This document shows, piece after piece, positions 34,761 to 47,430 of a stretch of 64,000 bases of DNA (its first letter is position 1; every line of letters starts with the position of its first letter). The stretch is taken from positions 66,844 to 130,843 of the forward strand of contig QKWP01000042.1 in the NCBI GenBank assembly GCA_003550325.1, read 5' to 3'. Both the position numbers and the translations under genes were made by a program. The DNA comes from Gigaspora rosea (taxonomy: Eukaryota; Glomeromycota; Glomeromycetes; Diversisporales; Gigasporaceae). Below the pieces are notes generated by a model. That model did not search any database. It was given only the letters and a program-made list of their open reading frames with translations, and was not told the origin of the DNA.

Positions 34761-35195
34761 TAGCCCCTTTATCTTTTAAAGGCCCTTCTATCATCTATGA
34801 TAGAGCATCGGCATTATTATGTCTCCTTCCGGCCCTATATACAATAGTAAAATTATAAGGCTGCAGGCGAAGTATTCACTGGGCTCTTCTTCCTTTTAAG
34901 GCTGAGTGTTGCAGCCACTTTAGGGCTGAATGGTCAGTGACAATGATAAAGAGTTTATACCCCAAATAATAATGAAAATACTCCCAGCCCATACTATGGC
35001 ATAGCACTCTAATTCAGTATCGTTCAGGGTGGTTAAACTCTTGCTAGCATATGCTATAGCATATTCTCTTCTATTTTCATCTTTTTGTGCCAATACGGCA
35101 CCTAACCCAATGCCGGATGCATCAGTATAAGGTAGAATAGTTTATCGAAATCAGGATACCTTAGAATGGGGCAGTCACGAGGTAGGTTTTTAATG
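34760..35195 (-). pseudogene. Gypsy RNase H fragment and RT connection
   Basis: Minus-strand blocks read YTDASGIGLGAVLAQKDE, then REYAIAYASKSL and NDTELECYAIVW, the standard gypsy RNase H series. The preceding RT connection (TQEQAFQALKTYL) is cut at 35195/39668 by the hAT insertion, and its two halves join in register when the insertion is removed. Confidence 0.75.
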
Positions 35196-35391
35196 CCTGG
35201 AAGCAGTATTTAAAATTCAAATCAAAAGTTATGTTCTCAAAAGAGCATAATTTAAATTTTTGATGTTCTCAAAAACATTTTAGTGTTCATTATATATTTA
35301 ATATAGTGAACATTAATTTTTAAAGAATGTTCATATTTATATTAGCTTCAAAACTATATTGATATATTTTATTTATTAATTTACAACAAAA

Positions 35392-37583
35392 TCAATTCAA
35401 ATTAATAAAATCAATAATATAATAAAAATTATTTAATTCTACAATCAAGTTTGACCATTCTTGGTATGCTAATTGAAAATTAAACTTTTCTAACTTAGGC
35501 CCATTAAAAGAAATAAGAAGAAGATAATTAAGAGTATAAATACTCATATGATTTTTAAGTTTTGTTTTGATTAAATTTTGTCTAGAAAAAATTCGTTCAA
35601 CAATAGCATTAGTCAAAGGAAGATTAGTTAAAATAGAAATTAACTTTGTAGTTTCAGGATAAATTTATTTAAAAGTTGAAAGATCCAAAAATATACGTTG
35701 CCATGCTTTTAAAAAATTTAAATTCTTATAATTAGTTAAAAGATATCTAACTGATAGCCATTCATACTTTAAATTTTCAGAGTCTAATATTGCAGAAAAT
35801 AAATTTCCTGATACATATTTATCTTGACCATAAAAATTCCTCAAAATTTCAATTTCATCTTCGCCATAGTTTTAAAAATCTGCATTGTTAATTGGCAATG
35901 CCATTGGTTCAAAAATATGAAATGCATCAATTTGAATTCGATTTGGAAATCTTTTTTCTAATGATTCAATTGTTGTATTTGCAAATTTTGTAATAATAAC
36001 AGGTAAATCTATTGTATTAATTTCATTAACAACTATATATTTGCGTAAATGAATTCCCCAAGTTGGGTCAAGTATATCTGTTCCAAGAAATTGCACATAA
36101 ATAGTATAGATAGTAATATCCAGCTGAGTTTTTACTTCATGGATAGTAATATTATTTTTTTGAAAAAGAAGGTTCATTCGTCTTAAAATTCCAAGAATAT
36201 CAGCAAAAAATTTTGTAGTTATAATAAAATTTTGATCAATACTATCATTTCAAGCAATGCATCAATTATAGAATTTAAAATTTGATGCAAGTTTTGAATA
36301 ACATTAGATAATGATAACCAACGGGCTTCAATAATATTTAAAACTGCAAGTTGTGGATTACCAGTATTTTTTTCTATCATTTTGAGATATATCATACACT
36401 CTACACTTCGTGAACAATAGCTATATATATTATGCACAGTTTTTTCATATGATTTAAACTCTTCAACTTGTTTTGCAGCATCTTTTGCTGCTAATGCTAA
36501 TTTATGTGAAATACAATGATGCTCTAAAATAAATGGATTTTATTTTTTTAAGTTGAGTTGATATACCATTATGAACGCCTATAAATATTATAAAATTTAA
36601 TTACAAATTTATATAAGTTATATATAAATATAATTTAATATCTTACCTATCATTGTACTAGCACCATCAGTACAAATATGCATTGACTTATATTTTTTGC
36701 TAAAACAAATCGATCAATTTCTGCTATAATTGCATTTGCAGTACTATCTGTTAATGAGATTAATCCAAGGAACTGGTAAAGGGGTTTGGCTGGTGCAATT
36801 GCATGTTTTGAAACAATTGCTAAGGTTTTTTTATTTGAAATAGTATAACTTTCATCTATCATTATACTCCATCCATCTGAATTGCGCAATTCTTGAAAAA
36901 CTTCTTGCTCTATAATACGACCAATTGATTCAATAATTTCACAAGCTGAAACATTATTTTGATAACTATCATATGTGCTCTTTCATCATTAATAGAAAAA
37001 TCATTATCTAATATATTTAATATTTCAGTGCCACACTCAAAATGATCTTGTTTTTCAATGCGTTAAATTTCAGATAATTTGCATAAACCTTCAAATATAT
37101 TGATAGACAAATTATGCTGAATTAAAAAATATATATTACGCATATTTTTCATAATTTTAATTTGGTCATTTCCAGCTTGAATAGCGAAACTAGAATATAA
37201 GGTAACTTGAGATTGCATTCATGCAGCACAAACTATCTCATGATCACTAGTATTTACATGACGATCCAAACTTTGTTTTTAAAATATCCACAACTTTTAG
37301 TAAAATTATTATTTTTACTAGCTTCTTTACACCAATGACAAAACATATATTTATTTAATTGACCTTCTCCACGATAAACCCAAGAGTATATTTTAAGCCA
37401 ATCCGGATTTCAATTTAATAATTCTTTTGCTAATCATAGTACTTTAAGTTGACGAGAATTATTTTTTTCTTCCGAAGTTGTGGAGGATTCATCTTCAATA
37501 TTATTAGCAGCAGCACTTAATTGAGCAGCAATAGTAAATAGATTAATACTTGAATCAACAGATTCGGTTTTACGATTTGACAT
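35392..37583 (-). pseudogene. hAT transposase, broken
   Basis: The start is MSNRKTESVDSS at 37583. A zinc-finger-like block follows (DWLKIYSWVYRGEGQLNKY, then CHWCKE). The DDE region includes GWSIMIDESYTISNKK and, across a 68-bp GT-AG intron (36579-36646), CTDGASTMIG plus VHNGISTQL. The C-terminal hAT dimerisation domain is clear: NAIVERIFSRQNLIKTKL then LNYLLLISFNG (about 35610-35500). Several stops and frameshifts disable it. Confidence 0.8.
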
Positions 37584-39658
37584 ACTGAATATGATTATAG
37601 TTATTACTTATAAACTTTGATATTTATATACTTAGTTATTGCTACTATTTAGACTAATTTAGCAATTTAATAACATGTTCTTATAATAATCCTGTAACTA
37701 ATGGATTCTAAAACTTAAATAATTCATCAATATAAGTATTATAGGTTAAAAAAAATATAATCTTTTTAAAACTTCTTTATTGAAGGTTTGTTGCTTAACT
37801 ATAAAGTTAATATTCATTTGATATCTAAACTCGTAACGGTATTGTAAAGAATTTCTATAAATAGCATACATATTAATATGTATAATAATATATGCTTTAA
37901 TACAATAAAGTGCTGATACTAACTATATTTATTCACGAACTTTACTCTAACTGCAGATAGTAAATGTATAAATTATAAAGAAATAGTTAGTAAGAAAAAG
38001 GTTAGTATACATTCAAAGAGAAACAATTTCATAACCAAACTCTATACTCATGCAATAGTGGTAGAATTACGTAAATGAATAAATCTATGTTAATAAGCAA
38101 TAATTCAATTTGCCAGAAGCAATCCAGTAAGATTCAAGTAAGCAGCCATTAAGCATGAGAATAAGCGGAGTGTGTGAACTGGCATATGAAGTCAAATAAG
38201 TACAACTTTAAGTTTTAATTAGTTGCCTATTTAGGTCAGTTATGGATTAGCTAAAGGCACCCTATAAGAAAAATGTACAGGTTGGTAGCGTAATGGCACG
38301 GGTTTTGGTGGCACAGATTAAACCCAGATTTGTACATAATAGGCTTGGATTGTCACATATTTTTGGTTCGTGATGGACCATAACACTACCATACCAGTAC
38401 CAATTGGACCGTTAATGATTCAGGTTTTGCAACACTTTACTCCAAATAGCTCAGATTTTGGCACGGGTAATTAACATGAATTACCGTGCTATACCACTGT
38501 GATAAAAAAAATTCAACATTTTGTAAGGAATTTTTTTGTTAAGACACTCACTTTTTACTGTGACATTCCGTCAACATGTCTGTGCGTATCACTCTAATCA
38601 TGCCATTTCGTGTATTTCCAACACCAACCTGTACCACATTTTGGACTACTTTTTTTATAGGGACATGTAGTTTGGTAGCATATAAAACAAGATGCACAAT
38701 TTAAACAAATTGGTACCACTCATCTACGATTCAAAAAAATTCGCACCAGAACCCAACCACCCGCACAGAATTCTGCCATTGTGTGGTAGCTTAAAAATTT
38801 CATATCAAAGCCAGCCTGCTTTGTGCAGTCTGGGAGACCGCTGACTAATGCCACGCATTGCTGATGACGGCAATACCCAGCGCAATTATAATTGTTAATT
38901 TTTCTGGAAGTTTATCTCGTCTCAGTTTATACATCAATTGCACTAACGTACACTATATATTCTCATTCAATAAGTTTAATATCTAGCATATTTAGCTAGA
39001 TGCTCCAAATTATGTGTATCACATGTGTGCAATAGTTTTTGTGAAAAATAAACAGATTGTAATTGTCTTATAATAAATAATACTAACTCTATTACTAAAT
39101 AGCGAATGTTTAGTAGAGCATGAATGAGAAGTAATATTTAGTAAGTTTGTTAATAAATATATCAACACTGAACTTACTCACTTGTAGCGAATTAAAGTTA
39201 GATCTAACTTTTAATAATAAAATATGTAGATTATTAATAAATGACTTATGCTCAAATACTTTGTGTCTTTTTTACTTGCTTAGTATTGTCATATCATTTA
39301 ACCCAAATAATCTATATATAAGTTTATACAATAGCGAACCAAATGTTTTATTTTAAAAACCTTTCTAGTGCTATATATAGTACGTACATATGCATGTACA
39401 CATGTATGTATGTACTTATATACATATTATGCTGAATTTGTTACGATCAAATCACATAATAAAATTGATGAACATTTTATATAATTTATTGTTCTCATTA
39501 GTAAATCTAGAACATAAAAATTTTATAAATGTTCTCATTGAGAACATTTCAAGAGGATAAAATGTTCTCAAATAAGAGAACATTTTTCTAAATATCAATA
39601 TTCTTAAAAAAACTCAAATGTTTACTGAGAACCATGAGAACATTGAATTTTAAACACT
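37584..39658. other. Non-coding 5' part of the hAT element
   Basis: No gene is supported. The segment 38230-38900 is less AT-rich, with repeated GGCACGGGT/ACCGTGC words that could be another decayed insertion. TGTTCTCA-type subterminal repeats cluster at 39490-39640. Confidence 0.4.
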
Positions 39659-39667
39659 GCCTGGAAG

Positions 39668-40860
39668 GCTTGCTCTTGAGTTGGTCCTCATTCAAAATTT
39701 ACTCTCTTTTCCAACAATCTATGAAGTGGTTTCGCCATAATAGTAAAATTTTTATGAATCAGCGGTAGTAGGAGACAAGACTGATAAAGCCTCTTAACTG
39801 TCTTAAATTATCAGGAACAGGGAAATTTTAACCTTTACTACTTTATCTTCATCAGGTTCAATGCCCCTTGTCCTACTATATGATCCAGAAAGTTTATATT
39901 GTTTTTGAAGAGTTCACACTTATCTGGGTTTAGCTTTAACCCTGCTGCAGCTAATTTGAGAAGGACTTCTGCCACATACTTCAGATGATCCTGGTAGATA
40001 TTAGAATATATGATTATATCATCTAAATATACAGCAACGAATTTTCCTATATATGCATATAGAATATGATTCATTGCCCTCTGGAAGGTGGCTGGGCATT
40101 ATATAAACCAAAGGGCATCACGTTAAAAGCATATGTGCCTGTTTGGTTATAAAGACCGTCTTCTCCCTATTGTTCTTAGACATCCATATCTGCCAGTACC
40201 CACTGGCCGGGTCGAAAGAAGAAAACCACTCAGCTTTCCTATAAATTTTCAAAAGGTCGTCAATGTGTAGTAGGGGAAAAGCATTTTTCTTTGTCACAGC
40301 GTTGAGTTTTCAATAGTCAACACATAATCGAAGCTTGCCGTTTTTTTTGGGGACAATTACTACGGGCGAGGCCCATGGATTCTTGGTTTCACTAATAAGG
40401 CCATTTCTTAATAACCCTCAACTTCTTTATTTAGGAAGTCTTATTCGTCCAGTGCAATTCAGTAGGCTAATTGCTTGATAGATTTGGCATCACCCGTATC
40501 TATCTTGTGCTGGATTTCCCAATATTGACCAAGTTGATGCAACCCAGTGGCAAAAATTTCCTTAAAATAGTTTTTACTTCTTCCTTTTGTTTTTCATTTA
40601 ATGTTGCACCTTAACTAATTTTTTCATAATTTCTTCCGAGGTCAGTTCGGTTGAGTTATTGGTATCTAAGATGGGAAACTCCTCTATGGCCGTTAAGTAT
40701 ATGGCTGGATTGTCTTCATTCATTATCGCTTCCTTGGTATAGTAACTTTCAATCTCTTCAAGATCATTTTCTTCTTCATAATTATTGAAGAAGTCCTTGT
40801 TATCATCAATTTCCTCTTGGGGTAATTCAACTTTATTCTCTTTGGCTTGGTATATGGGTA
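39668..40860 (-). pseudogene. Gypsy reverse transcriptase, broken
   Basis: On the minus strand the catalytic box FVAVYLDDIIIYS is at about 40040-40005, followed by LNPDKCELFKNNINFLDHIV. Upstream blocks near 40380-40260 (WASPVVIVPKK-like, degraded) fit the RT fingers. Frameshifts and stops divide the domain. Confidence 0.75.
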
Positions 40861-40863
40861 TCT

Positions 40864-41394
40864 CTAAACTTTACCCAGATACCGAATAAATAACTTCCTT
40901 TCGTCGAAGTGGAGCCTGGCACAAACCTTTTGAAACCAATCCATCTCCAGCAATATCATTTCATTCAGATTTTCAATGACTTGAAAGTCAGTAGGTATTA
41001 CAGCACTTTGTATAGCCAGTTTTACACCTACTAATTTTCCTAGGGCCCACTCCTGGGTGCCATTTGCAGTAATAACTACTGTAGTAGAGGGCTCATTTAT
41101 GGTAAGACTGAGTTTTTTGGCTAACTTTATGGATATTATACTGACAGCAGCTTCAGAGTCTAATACAGCTAGTATAGGGTTATTTTTGACCCTAACAAAG
41201 CATTTTGCTGCAGAGGTCCTGTGATCGAGATTATTTTCAACTAGATTAGTCTCAGTTGCAGGAATAATAGAGCGCTGCAATGCCTGTGATAAATGCTGCC
41301 GCTGCTTGGGCACTTGTAATAGTTGACTATAAGTAGCATTGGCGTGCTGACTCAACAGGTCCTCTGCAATGTTATAAAGGGGAATTAAGCCCAT
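40864..41394 (-). pseudogene. Gypsy aspartic protease with altered active site
   Basis: An open minus-strand frame of 176 codons contains a retropepsin fold pattern: CFVRVKNNPILAVLDSEAAV then ITANGTQEWALGKLVGV and EMILLEMDWF. The catalytic D-S/T-G-A reads DSEA, with Glu in place of Gly, so this copy should be inactive. Confidence 0.7.
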
Positions 41395-41716
41395 TACTAG
41401 TCCATCACGGAGGGTCCTCTGTGGCTTCGAATCTGATTGGGAACTTCAACATGAGTTGGTAAAGGGTTTGTGTTAGGTCCTAGAACAACTTCTTCCATAG
41501 CCATAGGTTGATTAGATGGGATGCCCTGTTCTGGATCAGCTGCAACCCTCTCTCTTAATCTTTTGTCCCAATTGGTTTCGGATTCGGGTCTCTCCTGTCA
41601 TTTAATTGCATATATTTCCTGATTACCACTATTAGTAACAATATCACACATATTGATATTTTGAGATGGGGCATTATTTCTTTCTAAGGTAAAGGAAAAA
41701 TTTCTAGTAGATGGGT

Positions 41717-42610
41717 GACGCTCTGCTAGGCAATTCCTAACAATGTGAACTCGTTCACCACAGTTATAGCATGTGACCCCTTCATTTCTGGTTCGTCGAG
41801 GTTGATACTGTGTATATTGGGGTCGGGTGTACTGGCTAGAGTTTGTGGGCCAACTGACTCAACTATTGCAGACAAAGCAGTATTTAATTTTTCATAATTT
41901 ACTGCTATTTGCTGCATTTTCTTTGTTAAAACATCAAGAGCTTGATAGGTCAGTTCTCGCTTTTCATAGTACTGACCGACCTCTATTTTTCTTGCCTTAA
42001 TTACGGCGGCATCTAATGTTTTGAAATTGTTAGCAGACATTAGGGCAGCAATTTTTCCACGTAGTCCTCCCATAAACATTCGGACAACATATGTGGCAGG
42101 TATTTGGTGGTCCAGATTAACTCTTTTTAGTAATTTCAAAACTGGTACGTATAACGGTCCACCTTTTCTTTCTCTTTTTGCTTTAGTGAAGTTAATTCTA
42201 ATTGCCATTGGTGTCTTCTTTCCAAGTCGCAAAATATTTAACAAATGACTGAACAAAACTGTCCTCGGGATTATCCTCATCATTCCAGTAGAGGAGATTA
42301 TCCTTTTGGTCATTGTACCAACTAGCTGCAATTTCTGCCAGATGTCCTAAAGCAATTTTAATTTTTCTAGCCCTAGTCCAGTTATTGGCATCAGCGGCTC
42401 GTCAAAGGCTTCAATCCACTCCACAGGATCTTCATCTTCTTCCCCTTTGAAGGTCCGTACATGTACCCAGTTATTTTCCCTGGGAGCAGCCGAAACCTCA
42501 TATTGGGCCACCTTCCTAAAGGCTCGAGCAATATCTCGAAGGAGATTCTGGGCCTGATTACGGTTATCACATGGTTCTTCATTATCCCGGGGTTCATATG
42601 AAGTAGTCAT
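41717..42610 (-). pseudogene. Gypsy Gag with CCHC zinc knuckle, frameshifted
   Basis: ATG at about 42610 opens a Gag frame (FKGEEDEDPVEWIEAFDEPL) that shifts near 42350 and again near 42250. The second part has FMGGLRGKIAALM and a helical tail. A further shift is needed to reach the zinc knuckle CYNCGERVHIVRNC at 41771-41730. The order fits Gag followed by protease. Confidence 0.7.
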
Positions 42611-42789
42611 TCCTCTTCAGGAGGTATATCAGGTCGAAATCAGCTACATCAGATATCTTATTTCGGTTAAAACTAAATAAAAAATTATTGAAGGAAATTT
42701 TTATAGAGAGACGCTATGAGGTTGGTAGTTCTAATCTCAATTCTTGATTTGAATGTATTAAAAAGTTCAATCTCACAGTCACCACCAAT

Positions 42790-44030
42790 TGTGAACGTGT
42801 AAATCAGGAATTATATACTAAAACTCTCTAATAACACCTATAACTAATCTAAACTCTATACAACTATCGGTCAAGACTCCTAGTTTCTTGATTTGGTAGG
42901 CAGAAAGAGGTATGGAAGATTTGGTCCGGGTCTCAAGGTTCATAGAGTTTTGCTAATATCCTTCGTAGGATAATAGAAGTATAGTAAGATCACAAGGTAA
43001 GAGCTATCGGGTTGCCGATTGGGCTTCCGGATTTCACAGGTAATTCTATTATTATGTCGATCGGAAGTCCGATTAGGTTCCGAAGGCAGTCAGAAATTGA
43101 TAATCAAGATCACGGGGTTCAATTATTGTTGGATAAATAAGGTAATCAATTGCGTATTCACAGGATTTATCTATATAAGAGTTAATTAATAATTGACTTT
43201 CACTTTTATATATCGATTGCAACAGATAGATTATTCGGGTATCACAGTAATAAGTTAAACTAATACAACAAACAAATTTACAAGAACAATAGTGTTTTCT
43301 TATGGGACAACTAAGTATGCGTTTTATTTATATAACAGGAAAATAGTACAAAGGGTAAAGTCTAGAGCTAACACTTCTACTCTAATTTTGAAAGTTACAA
43401 CTCTCTAAGTCGAACTCCAATGAGTTATTAACTCTTAACTCGAACTCGAACTAAGTTCTTTTTCTGTTTAGACGAGCTTAAGGCTCTTATATACTTTTTG
43501 ATTAAAGACTAAAAAGCTTCAAAAGACTATTTTACATCTTTTTTATCTTTTACATCTTTTATATCTTTTATATCTTTTATATCTTTTATATCTTTTATAT
43601 CTTGAGTTAGTAAATTTGTAACCGTGGTTACTGTAACTGCATTTTATAAAATTGTTAATAACTCAAAATTTTACTAGGGTAACCCTTGTTGTGTTACTAA
43701 CAAAAAATGCTCCTCTTGCGATTTTGTAGTAATTTTGACTTTAACCCTAACCCTAACTCTAACCAATCACAATTCTAATATCTGGGCTTGGTTATGGACC
43801 CTGGTTACTGTAATCTACGGTTACAAATAGATTAATTCTTATATCTTTTATATCTTTTATATCTTTTGATTAAAAAGATTTAACAGATACAAGAGATTCA
43901 TGATCATTGATCACTTCTAATACTAATTACTAGAAATAGTATACATATATTAAAAAGGCAAGAAAAATAGAAAATAAAAAATTAAGCGCAGCCCAAATTT
44001 AGATTGCGCTAGATCGATCTGCCCATCACA
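42790..44030 (-). repeat. LTR of the gypsy element (5' LTR)
   Basis: It is the partner of 13698-14675, with the same TG...CA ends, the same (TCTTTTATAT)n tract and scattered substitutions. It is longer because of an insertion of about 230 bp at 43605-43838. Confidence 0.85.
43605..43838. mobile_element. MITE-like insertion inside the 5' LTR
   Basis: The block is missing from the other LTR. Its ends are inverted: TTTGTAACCGTGGTTACTGT and, reverse-complemented, TTTGTAACCGTAGATTACAG. Inside lies AACCCTAACCCTAACTCTAA (43742-43761), a short telomere-like run. No clear target duplication was found because the site is a microsatellite. Confidence 0.6.
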
Positions 44031-44996
44031 GCATACAACCTAGTCCTATAAAATTGATAAAGTTCAAATTGCTAATCCTTCTTCAAAAAAATAAATAGCT
44101 AAAATCAAACAAACTGAACACTTCCGTGTTCTTAAATCTATTAATAAAAAAGTTATAGCATGTCGAAGTTATAATATTTTTATAATTAAATATAAAATTT
44201 GGCCACCTTTGATATATATAAAAAAAGCAAATTTGGCCTCTTTAAACAATTAATTTTGATTTTATATATATTAAAAATTTAAATTTGCTCACTTTATATA
44301 TAAATATTAGCTTAATTTTCAAATTGGCCTCTTCATATATATAAAAAATAAATTTTGAATTTGGCTGCTAAAAATTTTTATTGGTTGGGGCTAGGTTGTA
44401 CGCACTGTATATATAATAAAATAATTGAAATGTTCACACATAACTCTCAATATGATTAATTTATGATCTTGTTGACGTTCAAGTATTATGATAAATTGAA
44501 TATTGATTGCAATTGATGCTTGAACAAGCACTTTTATTATTATTACCGTTTAACGATTATTGCTTTTACACAATCAAAATAAAAAAACAAGAACGATGAA
44601 TCAACCAAAGGATAAAGAACTACCTATAATCATTCCAAAATCGCCTTTTTTTCAGAATTTACTATGAACCAACAAAAGAACAAAACATCGATACCGGCAA
44701 TTCCAGTTTCTATTTCTCCTTTTCAGACCTCACAAATATTCATATGTTGTTGCATTAACCAAACTATCCAACTCAACTTTTTCTGAATCCTATGACGGCA
44801 AATAAGCAAAATATGGAATATGACGAAGTAACTAATAAGAAAATAATAATTCGTTGTCGTTGGTATAATGACAAAGAGTGAATTATTTGAACAATTGTTT
44901 TTTCTGGCCAATCAATGAAAAATTATAGCCAATAGGCGCAGCTCTGTGATAAAAAAAGAACTTTAGGCCTCCATTTCTTGTTAATTGGAATGTTAA
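44031..44996. other. Intergenic region with short unassigned frames
   Basis: Two adjacent short frames (ATG at 44596 and 44665) both start with a MNQ-lysine-rich sequence and look like a duplicated 5' end (MNQPKDKELPIIIPKSP and MNQQKNKTSIPAIP). They stop quickly. I cannot name a gene, and this may be a decayed host gene. Confidence 0.3.
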
Positions 44997-45207
44997 GGCT
45001 GTTTGAAATTACAATTTCGTTTAACGTCCACCTGGCTCCCCTCAAAATTGAACAGGCCAATCAGAACGTTCGTTGCGTCCAATTAAGTCAGTGTTATAAA
45101 CATAATTATTTTTGCAATTTTTAACATGTTTGTTTAATTTGACCCCTCCCCCCACCATACTTAAGTTTCGTAATAGAGCGTTAAACGAAATTATAATTCA
45201 AACAGCC
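44997..45207. mobile_element. PIF/Harbinger-like MITE
   Basis: The ends are GGCTGTTTGAAATTACAATT and, reverse-complemented, GGCTGTTTGAATTATAATTT, both followed by TCGTTTAACG. The element is bordered by TAA on each side (44994-44996, 45208-45210). The terminal word and 3-bp duplication fit Tourist-like MITEs. Confidence 0.75.
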
Positions 45208-45371
45208 TAAGTATTCTTGATCGGTTAAATGATCGACATGCTGTATATCGTTTCCAATAATGTTAAGGTTATGCGTAGATCATCTTGTTTAGTGGCTGTT
45301 GTTTAAATCGTGACCCGCCACATTTCCTTTTAAGCTAAAACGGAAAGGATTTTTGTCAAATATTTTTATAT

Positions 45372-45440
45372 TATCTTATCTGATATATCTGATATATCTA
45401 TCTATCTGATATATCTGATATATCTGATATATCTGATATA
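45372..45440. repeat. (TGATATATC)n microsatellite
   Basis: About seven copies of a 9-10 bp unit TGATATATC, some with an extra TATC, in an otherwise unremarkable intergenic region. Confidence 0.7.
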
Positions 45441-45874
45441 GCCCCCAAAAATTTTTTATCGTATTCGGGTTGTATTTATAAATTTTTGGTTATCATGTGA
45501 GATTATATATGCGATAAAGGTTTCACGCAATATAAATTTGTCAATTAAATAGTACGTAATTTAAATGTTAATTCTAAATTTATTTTATTTTATTTATTTA
45601 TTTATTTATATTAATTATTATTATTATTTTGACCGATTTTTACCATAAATGATAAAACAAAGAAGCCAAACTTCGTGGTAAATTTATCCATTAAGTAACT
45701 TACTTTTACTTACCTAATTTTAATTTATTTGTTTATTTTTTTTAAATAAACAATCTGTGCGTTTCGATGAGATAATGCAGATACTCCAACTAGTCTGATA
45801 CTGCTTGATTATGTTCGATTGAGCCTTTGGGCAAATCCTTACTAGAGCAACCTCGTGAGTTGAGGTTGATAATC

Positions 45875-46198
45875 ATGTTAGCGATATGCTGCGGCGATGA
45901 CGTTGATGATTCAGTTGACATATGCATGACGTACGTAATTCAACAGATCGAAAAGGTGGCTAAGCAGAACATGAGCGCCTCACAGGAGGGTGGGATCACG
46001 AGCTGAACGAAGTGGATGAGAAAAACATGTGAAGATCATCGTGAGATGCTAAATAAGGGATTGGAGACAGGTGAGTATGATGTAAAATCAACTTCTGCGC
46101 AACCATCGAACCTGAGCGAGTACAAGCAAAGAAAACCGACCCCAACAATTACATTAGATATAGTCAATTCTGTTGAAAGAGGTAGAACATCAACATGA
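45875..46198 (+). pseudogene. Coding-like frame with one internal stop, unknown product
   Basis: ATG at 45875 opens a frame of 107 codons broken only by TGA at 46004. Base composition is higher in GC than the surroundings, and the product is charged (MLAICCGDDVDDSVD; YVIQQIEKVAKQN; REMLNKGLETGEYDV). It may be an exon or a pseudogene of a host gene. I do not recognise it. Confidence 0.35.
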
Positions 46199-46354
46199 AA
46201 TGTCAGGTGGGCGGGATCGTGGTTGCAATTACTTCTCGAAAATTTATATAGTAGCTTTTATAAACAATAATATAATATTACAAGTATTTTGGGGTGCCGC
46301 TGGCCCCTTTTCAAAGATGCAAAGTGAACGAAATTCGATTTTGTAAAATTCCGC

Positions 46355-46470
46355 TATGTCCCAACTATCATGCTAAATCTATACTAACTATTATGCTATG
46401 GTCCATACTATTATGCATGCCTATACTAACTACTGTGCTACTGACTATCTTGCTATGTTGGGTGTTCGAT
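46355..46470. repeat. Outlying copy of the ACTATCATGCT satellite
   Basis: It repeats the wording of the array at 49080-50235 (ACTATTATGCTATG, CTACTGTGCTA, ATCTTGCTATG). The two were probably one array before the hAT insertion at 46874 and later change. Confidence 0.5.
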
Positions 46471-46574
46471 GTACTATATAAATCAAAACTATGTATAGTA
46501 TCTAATAAAAGTCTATTATCAAATTTTTTGATCTCTGTATAACAATATTGATTATTTATTACGATAATTCAGAT

Positions 46575-46690
46575 GTCTCTTCATTGTTCGATGCTTCTTC
46601 ATTAATTGATGCTTCTTCATTAATCAATTCTTCTTCATTAATCAATGCTTCTTCATTGATGGATGCTTCTTCATTGGTAGATACACTTTT
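46575..46690 (+). repeat. 18-bp minisatellite GATGCTTCTTCATTAATT
   Basis: Six degenerate units lie in tandem. The frame through them would encode DASSLI repeats, but it is short (46548-46733) and without other support, so I list it as a repeat and not as a gene. Confidence 0.6.
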
Positions 46691-47430
46691 ATCAAGTTGT
46701 TTTGTTTTTTTAAGCTGTGCATTTTTTAAATAAAATTGGCTTATATGCCTATTTTCTTGGATTTAATGAGATGCACTATCTTAATGGCGCACAATTCCAA
46801 AATAAAATTTTGAGAATATCAATATGAAGTTCCAAGAAACTAAACTATAGAGCAAAATTTATATCCCATCCAATAGGGCTGTTAATCAGTCCGTCCAGTC
46901 CTGGTTAAAAGACTGCTCAGTCTTTTAAAAAACCTGACTGGACTGTGGTCCAGGACCGAATAGGACTGAATAGAGCTAGACCGGATGAACCGATGATCAA
47001 TATAATGCTTTTTTGCTATAATGATGAAATTAAGCTTGATAGTAAAAAATTTCAATACTTTTACAATAAGCTTTTCAAATTTATAATATTTGCTTATATG
47101 ATATAAGAGAGCAATAATTAATACATTTGATAATTTTAGTCACATATAAATTATAGATTAGAAAATAATATAATATATTAATATAACAAAATAGCATTAT
47201 TTAATTAACTTTGTAAATATGAACATTATAGTTAAAATCTGTTAAAAAGATATTTGTCACTTTTAACACTTAACATTCGATAATTTGACTGAATAGTATA
47301 ATCATAATTGGTTACGCCAAATGTTCAATCTTGTACTGATTCAAGACAAGAATTATCTTAAAATATGAAAATATTAAAGTAAATTAACAAAACAATTAGA
47401 TGTTACCTGCATAGAAAAAAATTTTATTAA

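Larger units (their letters stand above)
35204..39659 (-). mobile_element. hAT transposon with perfect 8-bp target duplication
   Basis: The flanks CCTGGAAG at 35196-35203 and 39660-39667 are identical. The ends CAGTATTTAAAATTCAA and, reverse-complemented, CAGTGTTTAAAATTCAATG are the terminal inverted repeats. The subterminal zones carry many TGTTCTCA/TGAGAACA words. It sits in the gypsy RT-RNase H connection. The 4456-bp body has a decayed transposase (35392-37583) and about 2 kb of non-coding DNA. Confidence 0.92.
13698..44030 (-). mobile_element. Ty3/gypsy LTR retrotransposon, split by two insertions
   Basis: Two related LTRs, TGTGAACG...CCCATCACA, bound the element. Between them on the minus strand lie Gag, protease, reverse transcriptase, RNase H and integrase in the gypsy order. 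About 20 kb of the 30.3-kb span is later insertions (Polinton 15940-31618 and hAT 35204-39659), leaving roughly 10 kb. A candidate primer-binding site starting TGGTGGTGACTGTGAG lies at 42787 downward. The flanks GCGT (left) and GCAT (right) are a possible degenerate 4-bp target duplication. The coding region is heavily mutated. Confidence 0.8.

Noticed and set aside
46548-46733. DASSLI repeat protein
   Set aside because: Short, made only of minisatellite units, with no recognisable context.
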